From Undaria pinnatifida (Eukaryota; Sar; Phaeophyceae; Laminariales; Alariaceae), in contig JABAKD010000016.1 of the NCBI GenBank assembly GCA_012845835.1, forward strand, positions 18,198,125-18,262,124: 64,000 nucleotides of DNA. The letters are read 5' to 3'. Both the position numbers and the translations under genes were made by a program. Position 1 is the stretch's first letter. Each line of letters opens with the position of its first letter. The notes under the pieces were generated by a model that did not search any database, had not been told where the DNA came from, and saw only the letters and a program-made list of their open reading frames with translations. This document shows, piece by piece, positions 45,233-56,829 of this stretch.

Positions 45233-45594
45233 CTGTTTTGGTTGAGCTCCGACGCATCCTGGCAGATCTCGATCTATGTATCTGCTGCACAGGAGTGCCC
45301 AAATCGCCGAGATCCGGGAGATCCGAGATGCGACATCACTGCTGTGAGAGATTCGAGATCCTGCGATCCGTGATCCCGCCCGTTGCAAAATTATTGCAAA
45401 GCAATAGTTTCGGTTCGACGGCGTTACCATACACCACTTATATCTGGCCGCATAAAAACGCTTTGTGATATTTCGCCGCATAAAAACGCCCTTGTTTCTA
45501 TATAAAACTCTTCGTCAACTATTCACTACTCACTCTCTGCTGTTCAGAGAGGACACAGAGAGGTTTGGGGCTCAAGCTGGGGCTCCACTGGGCC

Positions 45595-46080
45595 ATGCTC
45601 TTGACCCGACGATGCCCCACCGCCGTCGTGCGGCCGGTGACCCTTCGCTGCCTTTCGAGGTGCGCCTCGTCGACACTATCGGGAAACGAAACGCGAAAAC
45701 CATCAGCTTCGAACGCGGAGCTTTTTACGGAAAAGGTGGGAAATGATGAGCGATTGTTTGGTCTGAACCTATATGATCGTGGTACGAACACAACAGCAGC
45801 GACATCAGTTGTACAGCAGGAGTGGGCCGACCTTGACACGGACGCATGCTACCCCATTTTCACACTATTGCCTCGCATGAATCAGAACTCGGTGCACGGT
45901 TTGGGGCACCCTCTAGCTTGACCATCTTCAAGACCAAAATGCTGTTCATGTGTTTGTTGTTGTAACAAACGGTGATTCGTACGGACGGTACGTATTCACA
46001 CTGTTCAAACCAAGCATTACTAATCTTCCTTTTCGTGTCCTTCCCCCACATTCGTCTTTAATTTCCTATTGTTCCCGAGG

Positions 46081-46111
<31 letters not shown>

Positions 46112-49100
46112 ACAACAGCAACAGCAACCAAACAAACGTCAGCATCAGCAGCACCAAGAGCTGCTGCTGCAACAGCAGCAGCACCAAGAGCTGGTGCTGC
46201 AACAGCAGCAGCAGCAGCAACAGCATGAACAGCTCCAGCAGCAGCAGAAGCAGCAGAAACAGCCGACTCCGAGTACGAGTACGAGTAGCGAGAGCAATAG
46301 CAACAGGCACGGACTGGACATGCTGGTCAGCGCGATGAGGGAGGTTGCTCTGGCCCGAAAGGACCTCGGCTGGGGCGCCGACGCCCTGGCGATGCGCATC
46401 ACCATGCTAGCCTTCCTCAGGAGGCGAAACAAAAAGGGCAGGGCTGGTGGCATCCCACGAGAGGTATAATACCTTCAATCATGAACTATTACCCCAACCC
46501 CCACCCCGTTGCCCCTGCCCTTACCCAATGCCGCTACCCTTTCCCCTACCGTTACCCGTTTTACCCGTTTTCAGTACCCTACCCCCCTCCCTTACTACCC
46601 TTGTCCATACCCTTACGCTTATCCTCATCCCAGCCCTTACCCTTACCCTTTATCCTTACCCACTAGCCTTACCTCTTCCCTTTCCCTCACCCTTTACCCA
46701 CTACCCGGTGCTTATTCCCTTACCCTCACGTATTACCCTCACCCTTGAGACCGCCGCACGCACGAACGCACGCACGCACACGCCTCGTTTGTAGGCAACC
46801 CTGGCGGAGGGTGGCAGGGAGTGGTGGGGGAAGCAAGCCTCGGAGTGGGAGAGGTTTTTGCGGTGGGCTCACGCGAGCTATGCCTGGAACGAAAATATCG
46901 CTATGGAGAGAGCCGGTAAGATAAGAAGGAGAACGATTTACGGGGATGGGACCCGGGGGGGGGGTGTACTCATTTCATGCATGGCTGTAGTTCTATGACC
47001 GCAACGCATCACTTTAACGCCGGGACGGCGCACGTCGGTTTTTCACCAGGCAGACAAGGCCTGCACCACGCGCGAGCGCCATGAGGTTTTCGGCGAGTCG
47101 CATGAAGGATTATCTGCATCCGGGCGGGGAGGGGGGGAAGGGCCGGGCGGAGGGCGGAGATCACCCGGAGAGCTTCGATTTTTTCTCGCAAGCAAGGGAA
47201 TCGGGGAGGGGGGGGGTGAGGGGTTCCCCAGAGATTTTTAAATACTTTCGCGAGCGAGGGGGTATACTGCAGTTTTGAGGCATGCTACATCCCCCCCGTC
47301 AGGCTGACGAGGAAACGAAAGCTAATCCGGTGGCAGAAACCAGAAACCGGTGTCCCTTTTGGAGTGAACGTTACTCGAGCATTGCGGCATGTTTACATTT
47401 TTTGTTCAACGCAGCAGTCGGTAGTGGCACCGTTCTGTCTGCCGTTTGAAAGAGCGCACAACGTATATTCGACGGGAAACCCGGTGCATCACCCCTCCTT
47501 CCCTTCCTCCTCCCTCCCCCCCCCCCCCCCCCCGCCATCTGTCTCTCCCCCGCCCCCGCCCCCCCCCCCGCTCATATTTCTCACTCCTTTTCCCCTCCCT
47601 CCTCCCCCCTTCTTCCCCCCCTTCTAACCCCTCTCCACACTCTCCCCCCCTCTCCCCCTCTGAACATTGAATACCTACTCGACTTACGCGAACACATGCA
47701 CATACGCATGCGTGCAATACACCAATGCTCGTTCTCGTGTTTGTTTTCGTTTTTTATTGTTTTTTATTTTTCATTTTAGCTTCCTTTTTTTATTATTGTT
47801 TTCCGCTTTCTGTCTTCGTTTTTCATTTTCATTTCGATATCATAGTCGTTTTCTTTTTATATTCAATTTCGTTCGAATGCCGTTTTAAGTTCCAGAATCC
47901 CATTTTTAGTTGTTTTCCCGATCCCGTTTCTTGCTTTTTGGTTTTGGTTTTGGTTTTGGTTTTGGTTTTCGTAATCATTTCAATTTCCGTTTTCATTTCT
48001 ATTTTTTTTTTAGTTTCTACGTTCATTTTTTTCAATTTTGGTTCTGCGTTTTGCGTGGCAGGTTTTGCGCCAGAGGAAGGAAAAGTCGAGGTGATCGCGC
48101 TTTCTCGCGGCAAATCTCGGAACAGACCCATGGCGCCAACTTACATCTTGGCCGTAGACCACCTACGGCGGGAAGTGGTCCTCGCCGTCAGGGGCACCAA
48201 GGCCTTCGGCGATGCCATCACCATCACGCACTTCCGTCCGGAGCCCTTTCTGGACGGGTACGTTGCGATAAGTTCGATTTGAACGATATAGTTTGATGCA
48301 CGCTTTTCCCTCCTTTTTTTTTCCCTTCTTATCTATCAACTTTGCACCTTTCCTTTGGCTCCTTCCCTTTTGGTAACTTGAAATCCGGGGTCACATAGCA
48401 TGCACTCCGTCTCCACTCGCTGCACACCTTCATTTTTATTTCGAGAACATTCCTCATTTCATACCCTGGTCGATTCGCGTCGAATTGTATACACTAGGCG
48501 CTTTGTGCGTGCCATTTTTTGCACGGGAAAACTCTCGAGCTCGCGAAATCGATCTACCGACTGCACAGCAGTAATGCGTCGCAAAAACAAGGTACGAAAT
48601 CGTACATATTTTGTGTTTGGTGCGTGAGCGTTTTTCGTAATTTGTGTTTTTGTCTTACTTGTATTTTCTAATACGAGTTTCATGTTTCCGTGTTTCTTGT
48701 TTTCTTTTTTGTCGTTGTTTGTACGTGTGTGTTTTTTCTTTCTCTTCTCTTCTCTTGGTTTGACGATTTTGTAACAGCGACGCTCCTCTGAAAATTGGAG
48801 TGCATCCGAAAAGTGGCTTTTGTTGCCTCGCCCATACGCTCACCGCGCATTCCCCCCCCCGCCGCTCCCCCTCTCCCTTTCGCCTCCCCTCCCCGGCTCC
48901 TCCTCCCTCTCCTTCCCCCCCCCCGTTCCCGTCTGAAGGTACGCCCACCGAGGGTTTGCGCAGAGTGCGCACGAGCTAGTGAAGGAAGTGGGACCCCAGC
49001 TGGCCGCCCTTCGAGATCGTCTGCCCGAGTACCGGTGAGAGCTGTCATAGATGTGTAACACTTGGCAGAGAGATCTGCCTGCCTTCGGAAAAGCAGACAA

Positions 49101-52100
49101 CACGATACAGCGAGGGGGGAGGAGCGGTAGAAAAATGGGGTGGGTTGTCTTTTCCCGTGCCCGTTTGCGATCCTGATCACACTCGCGCTCCCGTTCCCGT
49201 TCCCATTCCTATTCCCGTTGTCGTTGTCGTTCCCGTTCCCGTCGCTATCCCGATCCCAGCGTTTGTTTTACGGGGCACAGCATGGGCGGCGGGGTAGCGG
49301 CGATGGCTTCCATGCTTGTTAGGGACAGCGCTAGCCGCCGATGCCAGAAACGGCAGGAACAGCAGAGACAGCAGCAAAAAAAAGAGCCACTGGCAACGTC
49401 TGCGGGCGGCGGCAGCGGAGGCGGTGGCGGCGGCGGCGGCAGTAGCGGCGAGGGCGGGAGCGGGGCGGGGCGAAGTGTGCCGGAGGGACCGGTGGTATTT
49501 TCCTTCGCCACGCCGTCGTGTGTATCTCTCGACCTGGCCCGCAAGTGCCAGCCGTGGGTGAACTCGATAGTCCACGAGGACGACGCAATCCCACGCCTCA
49601 GCACCGTGTCCCTAGAGCTCCTAAAGGAGGATCTTACAGGTGAGACCCGAGAGCAGATAAGTAACAGAACGTGTTAGTGTGAATCGTCGGGAGCACGGAT
49701 ATATCGCCTACCCCCCACCCACTTTCGCGTCTTGTTCCGTCTTGCGCTTGTCTCGTCTCGTTGATTAGTCGTGATGGGTTGTCTTGTCGGTCGGTCGGTC
49801 TTGGCGCGATCCAGATTAGTTCCGATGCCACCCCCTCTCTCCACCCCACCCCACTCCACCCTACCCTACCCCACTTTTCCCCACCCCCGCCCTGACCCAA
49901 TCCTACCCAACCCCCGCCCCGTTAAGCAGCTGAGGAGTGGCGACGAGCCGTGGCCCGCTTGTCGCACCTCAACACCGTGTTTCCATCCACCAAATCGGCC
50001 GCTGCCGCCGCCGCGGCTATTAAGGATGCTTTGTCCGGGATCGGCGCTCTCGGGCGGGCGAATCAACGAGCCGCCGCCGCTGCCGCCACCACCACCAAAG
50101 CCTCCTCCGCCACTACCACTGCTGGCGCCACCACCACTACCGCCGATGATGGACGCGACAATGTAGGACAAGCGACCAAAGTTGGCCACGGTGGTGTTGG
50201 TGGTGGTGTTGGTGATGGTAGAAGTGGTGGTGGTGGCGGCGGCGATAGTGTTGGTGGTGTTGGTGGTGGAGGTGGTGGTGGTGGTGGTAGAGGTAGTGGT
50301 GGTGGCGACGGTGGTGGACGTGGTGGCGGTGGTGATAGTCGCAGCAGCGACGGCGACAGCGTAGCAAAGGACCTCCGGGGAGGCGAGCCGCGCGGGGAAG
50401 GCGAGGGGGCGGAGGCAGGGACGAAGGTGGCAGCTGCGAGTGTGGGTAGGCAGAGGAAGGACCTGGGGAGGTCTATCCGCGACACTGTTCTGACCATGCG
50501 GGGGCTGGCGGAACTCTACCCCCTCTCACGGTCCCTCAGGTAAGGCGTTGGCCTTTATTACAACACACGTCCGTTTCGGTGGATACGAAGTATGTATATG
50601 TGTATTCCGTACGTATAGTGCGGTGTGTATCTGTATATATGCACCCGGTAGGTTGTTTCGGGGCAAGGAGGGCTCGATTATTGAGTGGATGGGCGGAATT
50701 TCCTGCAGCTGTTGAGCCCGTCTTGTCGCTTTCCGATTGGTGCGGAAGCGTGCGATTGTTGCGGCTCATTTCATGACGGAGAAGGGGGGTTTGCTCTGCC
50801 CCCCAGCCACCCAGCCACCCCCGCCGCGCGTGCATGTGCTTGCTAGCTGGCATGTTTTGATGCAAAGGTTGAGCCGAGCGAACGAGCGCGGACAGATGGG
50901 CGGCGGGAACACGCGTCCGAAGTACTAGGCGCAGCAGCAGCCAGCAACCAACGGTTGCCAATGCCCACAGCCGGGGCACTTGCTAGGCCAAACATTTTTT
51001 TTTTTCGTTTGTGTGCTCGCGCCCGCAGGGAGGAAATTGCAACGGTTGTTTTTCAGGTGTTGAAACTCACCGAAGGAGAGACCGGAGGTGGCGATGGCGG
51101 CGGCGGAGGCGAGGGAGTAAAGGGCGCATTAGGACAGGGGGGGTGGAAGAACGGTGTCACCGGGGGGGACGGTCGCGGCCAACCCCCCGGTGTCGTCGAT
51201 GTCCTACCCAAAACAACATCCACCAACTCCACCTCCTCTACTGCCGCCGCTACCACCGCCACTGGCACTGCCGCTTCAGCAACTGCTTCTGCTTCTCCCG
51301 CTGGCGCCGCCGGCGCCGCGGTGGACGGTACGGAGTCTTCCCGACCCATGCTTCTCTCGACGCTCAAAGAAAATTTGGAGAACCTTGGTGCGAGTCGGGC
51401 GGCGCTTTATCATGAGAGCACGGGCAGCGGCAGCAGCAGCGGTGGTGGCAGCAGCAGCCGTAGCAGTGGCGGCGGCGGTAGTGGCGGCGGCGGTAGTGGC
51501 GGTGGCGGTGGTGGTATCGGTGACAGCGGTACTAACGGTGGAAGCAGCGGTAGCGGTGGTGGCGGTGGTGACGAGGGTGACACCAGCTGGAGATGGAAAA
51601 AATCGGGCACGAGAAACGCTGTAGTCCTCCGGAGCGATGCTGCCGCAGCCGCCAGTCAAGGTAGCGACCCGAATTATGCGACGGGAGCGAGGGGTGTAGC
51701 GGAGCGAGAAACCCGGAGAAACATGCCCGCCATATCCAAAACGGACGACAATGATTGGTCGCTGCCGCCCACGGCTTCGTGCGAAAGCGCTGGAAATACT
51801 GACGCCGTCGATAACTCGTCTTTCGGTACCGACTCTCGCTTTAGCGTAGACGGTAGGGGTCGCGATGCTCACACGAGCTTTGTCAGCCATGGTGTTAGCG
51901 GTGGGAGTAACGGCAGCGGCAACAGCGACGACCGCGGTGGCAGCAGCAATATAAACAGCAGCAGCAGCAACGGCGGCGGCAGCGTAAATAGCAGCACCAG
52001 TAGCAGCAGAGACGGCGGTGACAGCAACCAGAACGAAGACAAATGTTCCAAAAAAGCGGCGATAGTGGCGGCGGTGGTAGGAGACGACGACGACGACGAC

Positions 52101-53018
52101 GATAACGACGACGACAACCGATTACACTTCCTCCATGAGATGTACGTGGCCAGACCGGAGCCGTCGCTCTTGCCTCTCTACCCCCCCGGTGACCAATTTC
52201 TAGTGCACAGCAGCTGCCGAAGCGCGGGCCCCAACAGCAACGCCGGTGTTGCGGCAACCGCCGCCGCCGCCTCCGCCGCCGCTAGCACCGTCGTTAACCC
52301 TGTCGCTGCCCACGCCCATCAGAAAATCGCTGACATCGTCAGCAGCTACCGGAGCGGTAGCGTCAGTGATAGCGGCAGCAACGGCAGTACCGCCGGTAAT
52401 AGCGAATTAGGAATCGGTGACAGCGTCGCGCTAACCGGCGCTGATGATAGCAGAGGATGGGAAGGCGGCAGCGGCAGCGGTGGAGGCGGGGCTGTGGTAT
52501 CGACGGCAACCGTCGCGATCGCTACCGCCGCTGCCGCCGCTGGGAACAGAAAAGCAATCCGAAACGGAAACGAAATCGGAAACCAAAACGGAAGCCGAAA
52601 CGAAAACCAAACAGGAAACCAAATCGGAAACCAACTTGGAACCGGTGACGACACCAGTGGCCGTGTCAACGCGCGGAAAGCAATGGCAGATCTCGGCCGG
52701 AATTTGGAGACTAATCGCCATTTGGCGGAGGCAGGTGAAAATGCCTCCCGGGGGGAGAGGCAACGCTCGCGCGTTGCAACGGTAGGGTCGGCGGCGGCGG
52801 ATGCGGAGGTAGAGGGGCTGGGCGAGGCGACGGCCCGAGCGGGAAAGGGGTCGGGGTTGGGGGAAGAAGGTGCCCGAAGCGAGAACAACATGCTGCTGAT
52901 GCGAGTGCCGCACCAGCACTTTTTGCGTATGGCCCTCAGCCCGAACATGCTCGAGGACCACACCATGAGCGCTTACCAGAGGGCACTCCAGGGGCTTCGG
53001 AAGCGAGGGGGGGAATAG
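45595..53018 (+). CDS. Class 3 (diacylglycerol-lipase-like) lipase, eight exons
   Basis: Exons: 45595-45735, 46080-46463, 46795-46915, 48062-48257, 48939-49034, 49260-49639, 49930-50539 (or from 49927), 51029-53018. All phases agree and 3,918 nt gives 1,305 residues. Residues 1-47 are Arg/Ser/Thr-rich without early acids, like a mitochondrial presequence. Then come a Gln-rich tract (CAG repeats) and a helix (DMLVSAMREVALARKDLG). The alpha/beta hydrolase part has YILAVDHLRREVVLAVRGT (243-261), EPFLDGYAHRGF, the nucleophile elbow GHSMGGG (Ser 320), FSFATPSCVS and HEDDAIPRLS (Asp about 421). LYPPG at about 1026-1030 and SPNMLEDHTMSAY near the end (His about 1287) complete the sn-1 diacylglycerol lipase pattern. 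It should hydrolyse acyl-glycerol esters, perhaps in a membrane. About 870 residues, mostly Gly/Ser/Asn/Ala low complexity, part Asp from His, against about 126 in human DAGL-alpha. The first exon is the least certain. Confidence 0.88.
46500..46745 (+). repeat. Degenerate CCCTTA/CCCTAC array in lipase intron 2
   Basis: Runs such as CCCTTACCCTTACCC and TTCCCTCACCCTTTACCC fill most of the intron between 46,463 and 46,795. The array is telomere-like but diverged. It also serves as a long pyrimidine tract before the acceptor at 46,794. Confidence 0.6.
46960..47115 (+). repeat. Dispersed repeat D, copy 4, in lipase intron 3
   Basis: TCATTTCATGCATGGCTGTAG, GCCGGGACGGCGCACGTCGG, CACCAGGCAGACAAGGCCTG and GGTTTTCGGCGAGTCGCATG match 35,390-35,560. 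It is followed by C/T-rich runs up to the acceptor at 48,061. Confidence 0.65.
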
Positions 53019-53274
53019 TGACCGGGAGGATAGATATTTTTTGTAGTGGTGATGGGTCGCTCGCCGCTCGTCTAGAATGTGACACAGGGGCGACGACTGG
53101 CTATAACGCCCCCCCCCCCCCCACCGCCGATCCCTCCTACCCCCTCCCCCCCCCTTCCCAACATTTGATAGACTAGAAAGCAGCGATAAAACGATCGCTA
53201 TCCTGGGAGATAGATGGTGGCCGCAGACGGCGAAACAGGGCGGGGACAGGGTAAGCGAACAGTTTTATGTAATG
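53019..53274. other. 3' flank of the lipase gene
   Basis: C-rich runs occur near 53,107-53,160. The stretch probably holds the 3' untranslated region. No polyadenylation signal was called. Confidence 0.35.
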
Positions 53275-53400
53275 TGTGGAAAAAGCGTAATGAGCGCCCA
53301 AATGTTGGAGGTGTCTCTATTAGGAGTAGGAACGGTGCTTCATCTCGAAAGGGATGCGTGGTCAATGGTCAGATGACTAAGGCAAGCAACAAATGAGTAC
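53275..53400 (+). repeat. Dispersed repeat E, copy 2
   Basis: GCGCCCAAATGTTGGAGGTG, AGGAACGGTGCTTCATCTCG and CTAAGGCAAGCAACAAATGA match the reverse complement of 18,330-18,430. Long C runs follow. Confidence 0.5.
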
Positions 53401-55140
53401 GCCCCCCCCCCCCCCCCCTTTCCCAACCCCCCCCCCCTTCTCACCCCTTCCCCCTTCCCTTCTACCCCCTCCCCCCCCCACTTTCGTCATCACGGGAAAC
53501 GGGCCCGTTTCCTTTGAGTGTAACTCTAGAAGACGTTTAGAGGATTCCTAACTGTTGTTATATTCGTGGCGACTGTTTGTAGAGAGCCGTGAGGATGCCA
53601 CAGTCACTGTCTACCTGTACACTGCACACTTTTGAATGAAGTATATAAATATATGTACCTGGCACCAGGTACGATTCTTGTCATGAATGCAGTGTTGTTT
53701 GTTTTCACAAGCTCGTCAACAAGCAAAAGGAATGCTCATTGAGCGTGTGAAACAGCACTCTATTCACGATCCAACTGACGCCAGAATGTTTTTATGCCTC
53801 GCACAGCAGTGCTTGCAGGTGCTACAATGGATGGTATATGGACGGTACCATGGTTGGTATGTTGAGGGTACAAAGGTTGATATATATAGATGATATATAG
53901 TACAAAGGTTTAGGGTGGGGTGCGCGCACGCGCTACGGCTGTTCATGTTGCATTTGGAACGTTGCATGGTTTGACCTATTGCCCGGTATCGACAACACTT
54001 GTATTTGCCGGTGGTTGGGTTGGTTGCCGTTCGTGGTCTTTAGGCTTTTGTTTAGCGCAAGCGTAACAGGAAGCGTAAATTCCGGTGGTTGGATAGTTCG
54101 CCCCCTTTGGAGACACGAATCCACCTATGTGCTGTTGTACCTGTATAATTACTTCCAGATGTACCACAGTTATTTTTGGAGGGTGTCCCAGGCAGAGTGT
54201 TACCTCGGACTACGTGGGTCGCAAGCACACGGCTTTCGTCTCGTCTTGTCTTATGTCTTCCGTTTTCTGTTTTTTGTGGCGGTCGGTTGCGGAATAGGGT
54301 GTGCCTCTGGGTCATTCGTTGTCGGTGTTGACACTAGTGAGTGTCATCCATCAAACGTGGCTATTACATTGTACACAACGCTTGTTCGAAGCGCTCAAGA
54401 GGCTGCGGTCACGTTTTTGATTATTTCCAACGTGCTGACCTCTCTTTGCTCTTTACCATCAATGACAACATTGCGTCTTACGTGATCTCCCTTACAGTTA
54501 TCTGTTTGTTCAGCTTTACCGATGTGTTTGGAGACGAACCGCTCTCGGAAGATACCTTTGGGCTTCTTTCTGCGACGACGCGCTTCGCTGCGTCGTTTGT
54601 CTTGTTCTCGCCGTAGCCATGTAGAGGAAAAACTGCATGCGCATACTGTTCACGTTTGCGTATATTGTTGTCGATCTGCAGACCTGTCCGGGTGATTTTA
54701 CATGGAAGCGAAACAAGTGACAAATTCAGTGCGGTCGGTATGAAATAGGCCTCCATATCGGATTCAGTAGGGAATGAAGAACAAGGGCGTCCAGGAAAGT
54801 CCCCCTTGAGGAAAACGCCCCTTTTTAGTATCAACAACTATTGTGCGGCGTACCTGGTACGTGCGTGCGGGGGATTTTTCCTGGGCGGGTAGGAAGGGCG
54901 GGTTTTCCTCCCTCGGTTTTGGTTGGTGTATAACTATTAATGTCTTGGGATCCAACGTCTGACGCGAGATACGATAATAGGGATGAGCGCTTTTTTCCTC
55001 CCCTGTTGAACTTTTCTCACTCACGCGGCGCGGCTCCTCAGCTGAGCGACTACCCCCTGTCGTTGGGACGCCTTTTGTGGCTCAAAGTGCTGTTTGTTTT
55101 GCACCCGGGCCGTGACGTTGTCCACCAGGCAGGCTGCACT
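53401..55140. other. Gene-free stretch
   Basis: C/T-rich runs lie at 53,401-53,480. At 53,656-53,671 is TACCTGGCACCAGGTA, two half-words of the common palindrome back to back. A 168-codon frame at 53,979-54,485 has no codon bias. I find no gene. Confidence 0.4.
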
Positions 55141-55475
55141 TTTTTTATCCTCCGGCGGATGGGGAAAAATAAAGCTTTAGCTCACCACACTTCCACGTAT
55201 TTTCATACGCGTCGTGTGTCGATTTAACTCAGTTGCAGGCTGCACATATTTTTCGGGCCAAACGCGTTTCAGACCGGTTTAGAGCCCCTCAGGGGTGGAA
55301 GTCTCGGTTGGTGCGATAGTTTTACTCGAGCATGTGTTTGTTTTGGACTACTGTATTGGTGCGTACAACTGCTGGTCGGGTTAATGTGCGAACGAACTTT
55401 TCTTCGAAGTAATGTTTCCTCGGGTGATGATATTGAGCTCCTCGTGTTCGGAGCTCAGAAACTTACTGCTGTACA
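55141..55475. repeat. Pieces of two dispersed repeats
   Basis: Bases 55,145-55,225 (TCCTCCGGCGGATGGGGAAA, CGATTTAACTCAG) match about 8,715-8,800, and GCTCACCACACTTCCACGTA matches about 39,430. Bases 55,388-55,475 match 29,570-29,660. The following text to about 55,595 (CTCTCCAATCGAGGAGCC, CCCTATCATAGCATATGTCG) may be a worn MITE M end. Confidence 0.5.
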
Positions 55476-55910
55476 CCCGTATGGTAGCGTGGGATGACTC
55501 GAAAGCCAGCTTGTGGGCGAGATATAGAGCTCTCCAATCGAGGAGCCTCAAAAATATGAGGCACTCAACCCCTATCATAGCATATGTCGTGTGGCATATG
55601 GAGAGGTTGGCCTTTCATCCGCCAACCAGCTAGGGGGGATGTTACTACGGTTTTCTACGCTTCTATAGGGGATACAATGCTTCCGGTTACGGCGTGGCAG
55701 ATAGGGTAACGCGGTCAATGGCGTACCCAACACGGGGAAACAAGTATGATAGCCTTCTTGCGTATTCGAGCAGGAAACTAGTCACCCGTCTAGGAAATTC
55801 CTTCCATGCGTGCTGCGGTGCCTTCCTTTTTCCTAGTACCAAGAGCCAGCTACGTGTGGCAAAAGCGCGACTGACTTGAAGCGATAGGAGGGTTCAGACG
55901 CACGGCTCCC

Positions 55911-56088
55911 GAGGCGCTATGGACTACGTTCACCCAGGTTGCAGTCTAGACTAAGCATGATGAGCTCGACCGAGGCGCTATGGACTACGTTCACCCAGGT
56001 TGTAGTCTAGACTAAGCATGATGAGCTCGACCGAGGCGCTATGGACTACGTTCACCCAGGTTGTAGTCTAAACACGATGAACTCGACC
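55911..56088 (+). repeat. Three 61 bp tandem units
   Basis: Units start GAGGCGCTATGGACTACGTT at 55,911, 55,972 and 56,033 and are nearly identical. The last is shortened by several bases. Confidence 0.85.
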
Positions 56089-56267
56089 GGCTTAGGCGTA
56101 GTGGCATTGGAGGGGTGGCTTGCGTAGTATGCAGTTGGTTGCAGTGCTGCACGTGGGAAATTATAATGCATACCTGGTACCAGGTGCCACAGGTATCAGA
56201 TAAAGTGGGAGTACCAGTGTTTTACACAGTGTGGGGCGGGCCATGCTATGCCATGCCTAAACTATAT

Positions 56268-56405
56268 TATAAAAATAAAAATACACTCCAGCTGTGAGAT
56301 CGAAGATTTTGTCGAAAGTCATCTTTGCAAGCTGTGTGTGATACTCCGATCGCGCGTATTACGGGATTTGTGTCCTCATTAAGGATATAGGTCGGCGACT
56401 CCCCT
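56268..56405 (+). repeat. Dispersed repeat C, single copy
   Basis: AAAATACACTCCAGCTGTGA through GATCGCGCGTATTACGGG and on to GGTCGGCGACTCCCC matches 38,728-38,835 and, in its longer right part, the inverted left half of 12,371-12,660. Confidence 0.7.
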
Positions 56406-56456
56406 TGGGACTACGGTGTACCAGGTAGCTATCAGGGTCGACAGGGTGATGTTAGT

Positions 56457-56829
56457 CAGTCTGTGCGCGGAAACTATAAAAAACCCGTTTTTGAGGGGGA
56501 CAAAATCTGACAAGCTGTGGAAGGAAATGCATCAGTTTATCAAGTGTATAATATCCTGTAAGTCGTATAACCGGTGAGGGGAGGGCGGAGTTTTGAAGGG
56601 CGTGGGGGCATGGGTTTGAACAAGAGGTCGCGGGTGGAGGGGGGGGGGGGACGGGCGGGGCAACTCAATCTGTGTGTGGAAACTATAAATCCTGCAAGGG
56701 GATAAATCTGACGGTTTTGGAAGGAATGCACCAGTTTATTATGTATATCCTGTAAGTCGTTCAACCAGTGAGGAGAGGGCGCAGTGTTCGAGGGGGTGGG
56801 TGGGGGGAGGGGGGGGGCGGGTTGGGGCA
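56457..56829 (+). repeat. Tandem duplication, units about 210 and 163 bp
   Basis: Each unit holds TCTGTG..GGAAACTATAAA, AAATCTGAC, GGAAGGAA(A)TGCA.CAGTTTAT, ATATCCTGTAAGTCGT and CCGGTGAGGGGAGGGC-like text, then a G-rich end. Confidence 0.7.

Noticed and set aside
45612-45746. Alternative first exon of the lipase in another frame (PFEVRLVDTIGKRNAKT)
   Set aside because: It ends in phase 1 at the same donor, while exon 46080-46463 starts in phase 0. The other frame joins correctly.
53979-54485. 168-codon hydrophobic frame on +
   Set aside because: Codon third positions are not biased, there is no splice context, and no family is recognisable.
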